11,357 nucleotides of DNA from Microcaldota archaeon (GTDB lineage Archaea; Micrarchaeota; Micrarchaeia; Anstonellales; Anstonellaceae), in contig JAOAKE010000029.1 in assembly GCA_026413805.1 (NCBI GenBank), positions 1 through 11,357 on the forward strand, written 5' to 3'. A program made the translations under genes and the position numbers. Shown one piece after another: positions 5,987 through 11,357 of this stretch. The notes under the pieces were generated by a model. That model saw only the letters and a program-made list of their open reading frames with translations, did no database searches and was not told where the DNA came from. Position 1 is the first letter of the stretch. Every line of letters begins with the position of its first letter.

Positions 5987-7369
5987 TAAATACTGCAAGA
6001 AGATAAGCAAGAAAGCAGCCGCAGCTGTCGGGATTGTCACGGCAAGCCCTGCTTTGAGCCACTCAAAAAATGAAACCTTGGGCATCCCTCTTTTTTCAAG
6101 CATGCCAAGGGCGATTATGTTTGCTGTGCTGCCTATCATGGTGAGGTTTCCAAACAGGGTTGCTCCAAAAAGAAGCGACCACCAAAGGTATGTGCCGCCT
6201 ATTGCTGTTGCCTGAAGGTCATGAACAAGCGGAATAAAGACTGCTACTGCAAGCACGTTGTCTAAAGTGGCGCTCAGTATTCCTGAAAGCAGCATGATTG
6301 CAGACGAAGCATAAAACCTGTTTTCCCCGACTAAAGCAGTGAAGCTTTTTGCAGCCATTTCCATTACGCCCGACTGCTCAAGAGCGCCAACAGAGGCAAA
6401 GAGCAACATGAAAAAGAGAAGGGTCCACCAGTCTACCTTTGTCTCAACGAAGTAGCGTGCATTTTTCCGCTCAATGAGAAGAACCAGGCCGCCTGCCCCA
6501 AGTGCAACTCCGAGCAGCATCGCATTTTTTTCAAGTCCTAGCGCTTGCTCAATTTGGGTGTGAAAGACAAGGGCGAGGAATACAATTAAGAAAAATGCAG
6601 AATTGAGCGCTTTGTTTGAAACTGCATGCTCATCTATTAGCTCTTTGGCGGGGATTTGGCGCGAGCGGACTGCCATTTCGCTTATGTCTTTTCTGAAATA
6701 GAAATAGACTACTGCAAATAGAACAAGCAACACCACGAAAGCGATAGGGGTGGCGTGCTCGAGAAAGTCAGCAAATGAAAGCTTGGCATTTAGCGCTATC
6801 ATCACTCCAACAGGATTGCCTATTGCGGTTGCGCTGCTGCCTATATTGGTTGCAAAAACAGTTAGCATTACAAAGGGCACTGGGTTTAGGCGAAGCTTTG
6901 AGCAGATGGAAAGGACCACCCCCAGCATGAAAAGAATGGAAGTCACTTCGTCTACTATGGCCGCAAAGAAGGCAGAGAAAAACAAAATGAGAAAAATGAG
7001 GCGCAGCCCGCCTCCCCCAGAAAGCTTTAGCATTTTTGCGATTAAATATTCAAAAAAGGCGTTCTTTTCAAGGTAGCCTATAAACATCATCATCCCTGCC
7101 AAAAACAAGATGATATTCAGGGAAGAGAACTCAATGAATTTTTCAATTCCGAGAAGGCCGCTTCCAATCAACACAAACGAGCCCAAAAGCGCAAATGAAA
7201 GCCTTATCTCCCAAAATAAGACCGTGCCTAAAACCAGCCCAAGCACAAGGACAGTTGCAAGTGTCTGCTTGAATGTCAAGCCGACGACGAAGTCCAAGAG
7301 GAGAAAGGCAAGCAGTATGCCTGCGACATAAACCAGCGCCTTCTTGCTTGCACTTCCTTCTACAGGCAT
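5978..7369 (-). CDS. ArsB/NhaD-type (IT superfamily) ion transporter
   Basis: 463-aa polytopic membrane protein with about 11-13 hydrophobic segments, the usual size for the ArsB/NhaD/SLC13-like group of the ion transporter superfamily. It has the two expected half-repeats. In the first, a helix hairpin with VDEVTS (139-144) is followed by ATNIGSSATAIGNP (173-186). In the second, SATLDNVLAV (366-375) is followed by FGNLTMIGSTANIIALG (406-422). These paired N-x-G-S-x-x-T/A-x-x-G loops form the substrate site in the superfamily. Substrate cannot be assigned: Na+/H+ exchange (NhaD-like), arsenite export (ArsB) and dicarboxylate or other anion transport are all possible. No ArsR or ArsA neighbour supports an arsenic role. 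A CaCA exchanger next door leans toward cation homeostasis, but that is inference. A TATA-like box lies upstream at about 7401-7408. Its stop overlaps the ribosome binding site of the ATP-cone gene. Confidence 0.88.
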   Translation of the reverse strand: MPVEGSASKKALVYVAGILLAFLLLDFVVGLTFKQTLATVLVLGLVLGTVLFWEIRLSFALLGSFVLIGSGLLGIEKFIEFSSLNIILFLAGMMMFIGYLEKNAFFEYLIAKMLKLSGGGGLRLIFLILFFSAFFAAIVDEVTSILFMLGVVLSICSKLRLNPVPFVMLTVFATNIGSSATAIGNPVGVMIALNAKLSFADFLEHATPIAFVVLLVLFAVVYFYFRKDISEMAVRSRQIPAKELIDEHAVSNKALNSAFFLIVFLALVFHTQIEQALGLEKNAMLLGVALGAGGLVLLIERKNARYFVETKVDWWTLLFFMLLFASVGALEQSGVMEMAAKSFTALVGENRFYASSAIMLLSGILSATLDNVLAVAVFIPLVHDLQATAIGGTYLWWSLLFGATLFGNLTMIGSTANIIALGMLEKRGMPKVSFFEWLKAGLAVTIPTAAAAFLLIFLQYLGG

Positions 7370-7400
7370 TTTCTCACATCGTCTGAGTGGCTTGCTTAGA

Positions 7401-7408
7401 AATATAAT
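7401..7408 (-). promoter_or_regulatory. TATA-like box of the transporter/ATP-cone unit
   Basis: The minus strand reads ATTATATT, centred about 35 bp before the ATG at 7369. Transcription would start near 7378, leaving a leader of about 8-9 nt. It lies in the 105-bp gap between the exchanger and the transporter. That gap contains nothing else I recognise. Confidence 0.4.
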
Positions 7409-7474
7409 TGTTTTGGGGCATCCTTGCGCAGAGTGCAGAGGGCATTCGCCATAAGGGACTGCAATGGATATTTT

Positions 7475-8452
7475 CTAGGCAGATTGACCTATCTCGCCAA
7501 TCTGGAGGGTGAAAATGACTAGTATATAAACGATATAGAGAATCATCATGAGCGCTCCTTCGTTTCTTTTGAATTCTCCCTTTACTACTACTATATACAT
7601 AAAGACAGCGTTGGCAATTATTGCAAAAAGCAGGGCTGCGATAAATACCTGCAGCTGGACTAAGATCGGGCTGAGAACTGCGGCTGTGCCCAGCACCAAT
7701 GTCAGATTGATCATGTTGCTTCCTATGGCATCTCCAATTGCAAGCCCGTAGTGCCTCTTCCTCATTGCTTGCAAATCTATTGAAAGCTCTGGGAGCGAAG
7801 TCCCGATTGCTATAAGCGTAGCACCGATGAAGCTCTTTGCAAGCCCAAGGATATTGGCAAGCTTAACTGCTGAGTCTACTACGAAGCTGGCGCTTATAAG
7901 CACTGCAAGAACTGAGATGAAGAACAAAATGAAGGCGACTAGCCCTTCTTTCCTGCTTATTTTTTCATCCATCTCCCTGTCTATTTTTTTCTTCTTCAGG
8001 AGATGCATTGAATACCAACCAGCTGCAACAAGGAGGAGGATCCCTTCATAAAAGCCAAGAGCAGTTCCTTCTGTGGCAAACTGGCTGTGAAATAGGATAT
8101 AAACTGAGATGACTGTCGTGAGCATTAGGACAAGGGCGATGTCTGCCAAGGACTCCTTGCCCACCTTGAAGCCATATAGCACTGCGCCTGTCCCAAGTAT
8201 AAGAAGAATGTTCGCAATGTTTGAGCCGAAAACATTCCCTGCGGCTATGTCTCCTTGCTTTGCCACTGAAGAAATAACCGACACTGAAAGCTCCGGAAGG
8301 GAAGTGGAGACCGCCACAAGCAGCATTCCAACAGCAAGCTGGCGAATTTTGAAGAAGGTTGCGAGCTTCGCGGCGTTGTCCACCACCAGCTCAGAAGATT
8401 TTGCAAGGACAATTACAAAGGTGATTAAGGTCAAGAACTCTATCAATGCCAT
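7475..8452 (-). CDS. Na+/Ca2+ exchanger family (CaCA) protein
   Basis: 325-aa membrane antiporter of the YrbG/NCX_Mj type. It exchanges Ca2+ for Na+ (or H+) across the membrane and probably exports calcium. Two inverted alpha-repeats are clear. Repeat 1 has STSLPEL (49-55), with E54 as ion ligand, and GNVFGSNIAN (72-81). Repeat 2 has GTSLPEL (217-223), with E222, and GDAIGSNMIN (240-249). T50, S51, E54, S77 and N81 fall at the same numbers I recall for NCX_Mj ligands. The position equivalent to its D240 is N249, as in most family members. Repeat 1 has V48-S49 where the motif usually has a glycine before TSLPE. A lysine-rich loop (about 152-170) separates the halves. The start at 8452 is supported by TTTAAA centred 26 bp upstream, implying a leaderless mRNA of its own. 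Confidence 0.93.
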   Translation of the reverse strand: MALIEFLTLITFVIVLAKSSELVVDNAAKLATFFKIRQLAVGMLLVAVSTSLPELSVSVISSVAKQGDIAAGNVFGSNIANILLILGTGAVLYGFKVGKESLADIALVLMLTTVISVYILFHSQFATEGTALGFYEGILLLVAAGWYSMHLLKKKKIDREMDEKISRKEGLVAFILFFISVLAVLISASFVVDSAVKLANILGLAKSFIGATLIAIGTSLPELSIDLQAMRKRHYGLAIGDAIGSNMINLTLVLGTAAVLSPILVQLQVFIAALLFAIIANAVFMYIVVVKGEFKRNEGALMMILYIVYILVIFTLQIGEIGQSA

Positions 8453-8475
8453 GGCTAAATCTTTAAGGAGAGAGA

Positions 8476-8481
8476 TTTAAA
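8476..8481 (-). promoter_or_regulatory. TATA-like box of the CaCA exchanger
   Basis: The sequence TTTAAA, inside ACTTTAAATC on the minus strand, is centred about 26 bp before the first base of the ATG at 8452. That is the archaeal TATA-to-start distance, and no Shine-Dalgarno lies between, so a leaderless transcript is predicted. Confidence 0.6.
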
Positions 8482-8505
8482 GTTATTGCTAATTTTTCCC
8501 AGAAT

Positions 8506-8685
8506 TCATTTCTTTTGTTTTTCATTCTTGTTTTGTTTTGCGCCAATTTTGCCAAACTCATTTTTCAGGTCAAGAAGCCTCTGCCCTGCGTTAGATATCG
8601 TGTTTGCTGCACTCCCAAGAACACCCAGCCTTTTGAAAAAGTCGCGAACAGCTCCCATAGGAAGCACCCAGATGTTTGAACCCAT
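8506..8685 (-). CDS. Small hypothetical protein, 59 aa
   Basis: A short ORF with ATG at 8685 and TGA at 8506-8508. The product begins MGSNIWVLPMGAVRDFFKRL, continues with an amphipathic alanine/leucine-rich middle (GSAANTISNAGQRLLDLKNE, residues 24-43), and ends in a very lysine/glutamine-rich tail (about 44-59). It looks coding: amino-acid use is balanced and codons resemble the neighbours. It also fills an otherwise empty gap between the exchanger and the MazG gene. I recognise no family. The N-terminal half could be a peripheral membrane or protein-binding helix with a basic tail, but this is inference. A CATAAAAT box lies about 34 bp upstream. It is divergent from the MazG-helicase pair and in the same direction as the exchanger, which has its own promoter. 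Confidence 0.5.
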   Translation of the reverse strand: MGSNIWVLPMGAVRDFFKRLGVLGSAANTISNAGQRLLDLKNEFGKIGAKQNKNEKQKK

Positions 8686-8690
8686 AAAAA
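8683..8690 (+). promoter_or_regulatory. Candidate TATA-like box for MazG-helicase operon
   Basis: CATAAAAA is centred about 34 bp before the ATG at 8721, giving a predicted start near 8713. It overlaps the start codon of the divergent 59-aa ORF. A second AT-rich candidate, AAATAAAG (8692-8699), lies 25-26 bp before the ATG and would make the mRNA leaderless. Which is used cannot be told. Confidence 0.35.
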
Positions 8691-8715
8691 GAAATAAAGA
8701 TTTTGGTGAAAAACA

Positions 8716-8723
8716 ATTTTATG
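8716..8723 (-). promoter_or_regulatory. Candidate TATA-like box for the 59-aa ORF
   Basis: The minus strand reads CATAAAAT, centred about 34 bp before the ATG at 8685. It overlaps the MazG start codon. It is arranged as a mirror image of the plus-strand CATAAAAA box. Confidence 0.3.
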
Positions 8724-9074
8724 AAGCTAGATAGGGTAGAAGACCTTAAAAATAGGATCAACGAGTTCTGCAATGAGCGGGATTGGAAAAAATTTCACAA
8801 TCCTAAAGATATGGCTATTTCTATTGCCATCGAGGCTGCAGAGCTTCTTGAGGAATTTCAATGGAAAGACAAACGCGAAATTGAAAAGAAAATAAAGAAG
8901 GAAAAGCACCGAATTGAAGAGGAATTGGCAGACATCTACATTTATTTGCTCGAGCTTTCAGACATGTTAGCTATTGACTTGATTGAAGCGGCAAAGAAAA
9001 AAATTGAGAAAAATAGGTTGAAGTACCCCGTAGATAAGGCCAGGGGCAATGCAAAAAAATATACGGAGCTGTAA
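8721..9074 (+). CDS. MazG-like nucleotide pyrophosphohydrolase
   Basis: 117-aa all-alpha NTP pyrophosphatase of the MazG / RS21-C6 (DCTPP1-like) group. It would hydrolyse (d)NTPs to (d)NMP and pyrophosphate with Mg2+. The metal-binding EXXE-(12-28)-EXXD signature is present as E38-x-x-E41 and E68-x-x-D71. The short-form hallmarks RDWKKFHNPKDMA (20-32) and EEFQW (44-48) are also there. Length is normal for the single-domain family. In-frame TTG (8703) and GTG (8706) codons exist upstream, but the ATG at 8721 gives the usual family N-terminus, and GGTGA (8705-8709) lies 11 nt before it. The stop is 2 nt from the nuclease-helicase ATG, so the two are co-transcribed and perhaps functionally linked. 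Substrate preference (damaged or modified dNTPs versus bulk pool) cannot be read from sequence. Confidence 0.9.
   Translation: MKLDRVEDLKNRINEFCNERDWKKFHNPKDMAISIAIEAAELLEEFQWKDKREIEKKIKKEKHRIEEELADIYIYLLELSDMLAIDLIEAAKKKIEKNRLKYPVDKARGNAKKYTEL
9065..9068 (+). promoter_or_regulatory. Ribosome binding site of the helicase gene
   Basis: GGAG ends 8 nt before the ATG at 9077 and lies inside the last codons of the MazG gene. It supports this start and co-expression of the pair. Confidence 0.5.
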
Positions 9075-9076
9075 CC

Positions 9077-10984
9077 ATGCAGGAGCTCGACGGAGTGAGT
9101 GGTGAATGGAGGACTGTAAGAAGAAGGCTTTATGATGCAACACTCGAAGAATTTAAAACAGATGTATTAACAAATCGGATATCAGACATTCTTACAGCCA
9201 GTTTCAAACAGTATTATTTGAGGGAGCCTACCGCGTCTGAGAAAAGGGCATGGGAGAACTCACTAAATTATGTCAAGAACGTGATAGAGTATTGTGGTTT
9301 AAAGGACAATAGGATAAGCATAGAATATGAGCTTCCTCATTGCCATGACAGGATAGACGTCTTGCTTTTCGGAAAAGATGAAAATGGCCAGGCAAATGTA
9401 GTTCTTGTTGAACTGAAGCAGTGGTCAAACGACGCAGTAAAAGACTGTGAAAACGAAGGGAATATCCTTGTCAAATATACAAGTTTTGTGGAACGCGAGC
9501 ACCCCTCATTGCAAGTTGAGGGTTACCATCAGAGCCTTGAGGATTATATGTATGTTTTCCAACCTGAGTCAGGGGAAAGCCGAATTGAATTAAACTCCTG
9601 TGTTTACTGCCACAATTACTCAAGACAAATAGATCCCGTCTTGTACTATCCTAAATTCGAGAGATTCCTTGTTCGCTACCCTGTTTTTGCAAAAGAAGAT
9701 GTTGCTGAATTAGGAGAGTATCTCAAAAAAAAACTGATAAACGGCGATGGACTGGCTGTTTTCAGCCGTTTTGTGACTAGTAGGGTGAGAGCATCCAAAA
9801 AACTTCTGGACCACTTAGGGAAGATGATAAACGAACAACAAGTTTTCACTCTTATAGACGAGCAGATAGCTGCCTATAATGCAATAATGAGCAGGGCAAA
9901 GGCTGCTTCGGCAAGTGGTGAAAAATCCGTAATTATAGTGTCTGGCGGGCCTGGCACTGGCAAGTCTGTTATTGCGCTTGAAGTTATGGCAGAGCTCCTT
10001 CGCCAAGGGAAAGTGGTTGAGCATGCTACTGGTTCAGCTGCATTCACTAAGAATCTACGAAACATTATAGGCAGGGATAGAAAAAGTCTTGAGAGAAAGT
10101 TTAAGTTTTTCTTTAGTTTTACAAGACACAGGGAAAATGAGCTCGATGTTCTGATATGTGACGAGGCACACAGAATAAGGAAGGACAGCAACGACTACGG
10201 CGTGCCTTACCATCTGAAGTCAGGGGCGCCCCGAGTGGACGACCTGATCAGATGTGCTAAGCTATCAGTATTTTTTATTGATGAATTCCAAGTAGTGCGC
10301 CCTTCAGAGATAGGGAGCATAGATTTGATAGAAAGGGCTGCTCAGAGATTTAATGCAAAAGTATATCGCTTTGAGCTGAAGACGCAGTTCAGGTGCTCTG
10401 GATCTGACGCCTATCTTCAATGGCTGGATGGCATGTTAGGCATAAGAGAAACCGATCACGTAATCCTTTCGAAAAAGGATAGAATGGATTTCCGCATATT
10501 TAGTAGCCCTATGGAGATGAAAAGAGCTATAGATGAAAGAAACAAAGAAAAGAAAAACTGTGCGAGGATCGTGGCTGGGTTTTGCTGGCCATGGAGTGAC
10601 CCAAGACCTGACGGCTCACTAGTGAACGATGTGGTTATAGGCGATTTCGCTATGCCTTGGGAGAAAAAAGATGAATTTTGGAAGTGGGCAACTGATGAAA
10701 CCGGCATGCAGCAGGTTGGCACCGTTTACACTTCGCAGGGGTTTGAATTCGATTATATTGGAGTAATATTTGGCGAAGACCTTGTATATGACAAAGAAAA
10801 AATGGAATGGAAAAGCAGACCTGAAAAATCTTATGACGAAGCTGCAAAGAGAGGAAATAAGGAATTTACCAAACACTTGAAGAATGTATATCGTGTTTTG
10901 ATGTCAAGAGCCCATAAAGGCTGCTATGTCTATTTTATGGATAAAGGAACTGAGGAATATTTCAAAAGCAGAATAGAGATTTGA
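9077..10984 (+). CDS. Schlafen/DUF2075-type SF1 helicase with PD-(D/E)xK-like N-terminus
   Basis: 635-aa protein. The C-terminal half is a superfamily 1 helicase of the DUF2075 (Schlafen group 3-like) type. Walker A is GGPGTGKS (290-297, K296), Walker B is LICDEAH (359-365), and motif III is FFIDEFQ (399-405). TQFRC (436-440) follows, then motif V TSQGFEFDYIGVI (552-564) and motif VI YRVLMSRAHKG (605-615) with the arginine finger R611. The N-terminal part has DRIDVLLF (D94) followed by VVLVELKQW (E112, K114). That D...ExK order on predicted beta-strands is the core of PD-(D/E)xK nucleases. Residues 175-178 form a CxxC (CVYC) whose role is unknown. It probably acts on nucleic acid by ATP-driven translocation plus cleavage. 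The MazG-like gene lies 2 nt upstream. A defence or quality-control role is inference. The helicase assignment is firm and the nuclease assignment moderate. Confidence 0.92.
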   Translation: MQELDGVSGEWRTVRRRLYDATLEEFKTDVLTNRISDILTASFKQYYLREPTASEKRAWENSLNYVKNVIEYCGLKDNRISIEYELPHCHDRIDVLLFGKDENGQANVVLVELKQWSNDAVKDCENEGNILVKYTSFVEREHPSLQVEGYHQSLEDYMYVFQPESGESRIELNSCVYCHNYSRQIDPVLYYPKFERFLVRYPVFAKEDVAELGEYLKKKLINGDGLAVFSRFVTSRVRASKKLLDHLGKMINEQQVFTLIDEQIAAYNAIMSRAKAASASGEKSVIIVSGGPGTGKSVIALEVMAELLRQGKVVEHATGSAAFTKNLRNIIGRDRKSLERKFKFFFSFTRHRENELDVLICDEAHRIRKDSNDYGVPYHLKSGAPRVDDLIRCAKLSVFFIDEFQVVRPSEIGSIDLIERAAQRFNAKVYRFELKTQFRCSGSDAYLQWLDGMLGIRETDHVILSKKDRMDFRIFSSPMEMKRAIDERNKEKKNCARIVAGFCWPWSDPRPDGSLVNDVVIGDFAMPWEKKDEFWKWATDETGMQQVGTVYTSQGFEFDYIGVIFGEDLVYDKEKMEWKSRPEKSYDEAAKRGNKEFTKHLKNVYRVLMSRAHKGCYVYFMDKGTEEYFKSRIEI

Positions 10985-10994
10985 TTTTTCTTTT
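10985..10994 (+). terminator. T-rich termination tract after the helicase gene
   Basis: TTTTTCTTTT follows the TGA directly, and a second T-rich tract (TTTTATTTTTT, 11027-11037) follows. Archaeal RNA polymerase terminates on such T-runs without needing a hairpin. A weak 6-bp inverted repeat (TTAGTT/AACTAA, 11036-11051) overlaps the end of the second tract. Confidence 0.45.
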
Positions 10995-11134
10995 GAATTT
11001 AACAGCGTATATGAATCTATATTCTGTTTTATTTTTTAGTTAGGAAACTAATTGTCAATAAAATAAGGTTGGTAATAGTTGTCTTAAGGATAATTCTCTC
11101 CTTTTACTTTTTCAATCCGACCTGTGCATTCAGT

Positions 11135-11142
11135 TTTATAAA
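11135..11142 (+). promoter_or_regulatory. TATA box of ftsZ
   Basis: The palindrome TTTATAAA is centred about 36 bp before the ATG at 11175. Transcription would begin near 11165, leaving a 10-nt leader (GGCGATCGGT) whose GGCGATC resembles the GGTGATC part of an archaeal Shine-Dalgarno. The 190-bp gap from 10985 to 11174 otherwise holds only the T-rich terminator tracts, and I find no small ORF in it. Confidence 0.55.
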
Positions 11143-11174
11143 CCTAATTCTCGTATCTGCATTTGGCGATCGGT

Positions 11175-11357
11175 ATGGACAGCTTAGTAAAGTCAGTCCT
11201 AGGTGAGCAGGAGCCAGCTCAAGCCGAAACTTTTGGCTCAGACCAGATTAAGATCGTGACTGTTGGTGTAGGAGGAGGAGGCAACAACACCATAAACCGG
11301 CTTATTCGCTCGGGTGTCAAGGGTTGCGAGCTTGTTGCAATAAACACAGACAGGCAG
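11175..11357 (+). CDS. ftsZ: Cell division protein FtsZ, N-terminal part
   Basis: First 61 codons of ftsZ, cut off by the window edge. After a 24-residue variable leader comes IKIVTVGVGGGGNNTINRLI (25-44), the first beta-strand and nucleotide-binding loop of the tubulin/FtsZ fold. VAINTDRQ (54-61) follows, which is the next strand and the conserved N-T-D contacting guanine nucleotide. FtsZ polymerises with GTP at mid-cell to form the division ring. The N-T-I-N-R-L sequence after the glycine loop is typical of archaeal FtsZ. It has its own TATA box and is not co-transcribed with the helicase gene, to judge from the T-rich tracts between them. The ATG at 11175 is the only start that fits the promoter. 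Confidence 0.93.
   Translation, partial: MDSLVKSVLGEQEPAQAETFGSDQIKIVTVGVGGGGNNTINRLIRSGVKGCELVAINTDRQ

Noticed and set aside
5978..7369. Specific naming of the transporter as arsenite pump ArsB
   Set aside because: The superfamily motifs are shared by Na+/H+, arsenite and dicarboxylate transporters, and no arsenic-resistance neighbours are present.
7370..7474. Gap with repeated CTCTGCA/CTCTGCG
   Set aside because: The repeat is only two short copies and no hairpin, RNA or ORF is convincing. Only the TATA-like box at 7401-7408 is retained.
8486..8734. 82-codon plus-strand frame between exchanger and MazG gene
   Set aside because: Phe/Ser/Arg-rich composition is typical of the antisense of a coding region. 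It is the shadow of the 59-aa minus-strand ORF and overlaps the MazG start.

Overview
The window looks like chromosomal DNA of an archaeon. The DNA ligase is of the archaeal ATP-dependent type. Several genes have a TATA-like box about 26-27 bp before the start codon and no leader. Shine-Dalgarno sites resemble GGAGGTGA, five consecutive proteins start with archaeal class III (type IV pilin-like) signal peptides, and the right edge opens an archaeal-style ftsZ. The small cysteine-containing pilin-like proteins and the LamG-bearing one suggest a DPANN-type or related lineage (Diapherotrites/Micrarchaeota-like). That placement is inference only. I found no rRNA, tRNA, CRISPR array or insertion sequence.

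Left region (22-3737, minus strand): five tightly packed genes, read from 3737 down to 22, encode secreted or membrane-anchored pilin-like proteins. The first two are tandem paralogues that align without gaps for about 140 residues. Two smaller pilin-like proteins follow. The last protein carries a LamG lectin-like domain apparently inserted inside a pilin-like fold. They could be major or minor subunits of one surface filament or adhesin. No assembly ATPase, membrane platform protein or prepilin peptidase is in the window. The operon is divergent from a DNA ligase, and both directions appear to share one palindromic TATA-like element (about 3760-3770) placed almost exactly midway between the two start codons.

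Middle region (3791-8685): after the ligase come genes on the opposite strand: a two-gene unit of an ArsB/NhaD-type ion transporter followed by a free-standing ATP-cone protein, a CaCA-family Na+/Ca2+ exchanger with its own leaderless-type promoter, and a 59-aa small ORF not previously obvious because of its size. The ligase and ATP-cone genes converge, with their stop codons overlapping by 4 bp.

Right region (8721-10984, plus strand): a MazG-like nucleotide pyrophosphohydrolase is followed 2 nt later by a Schlafen/DUF2075-type superfamily 1 helicase with a probable PD-(D/E)xK nuclease N-terminal domain. The pairing of a nucleotide hydrolase with a nuclease-helicase is the best candidate here for an under-described system, possibly defence or nucleic-acid quality control. 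The ORF for the 59-aa protein sits head-to-head with it, 35 bp away, across a small inverted repeat. A T-rich gap then leads to the promoter and first 61 codons of ftsZ (11175-11357, cut by the window edge).
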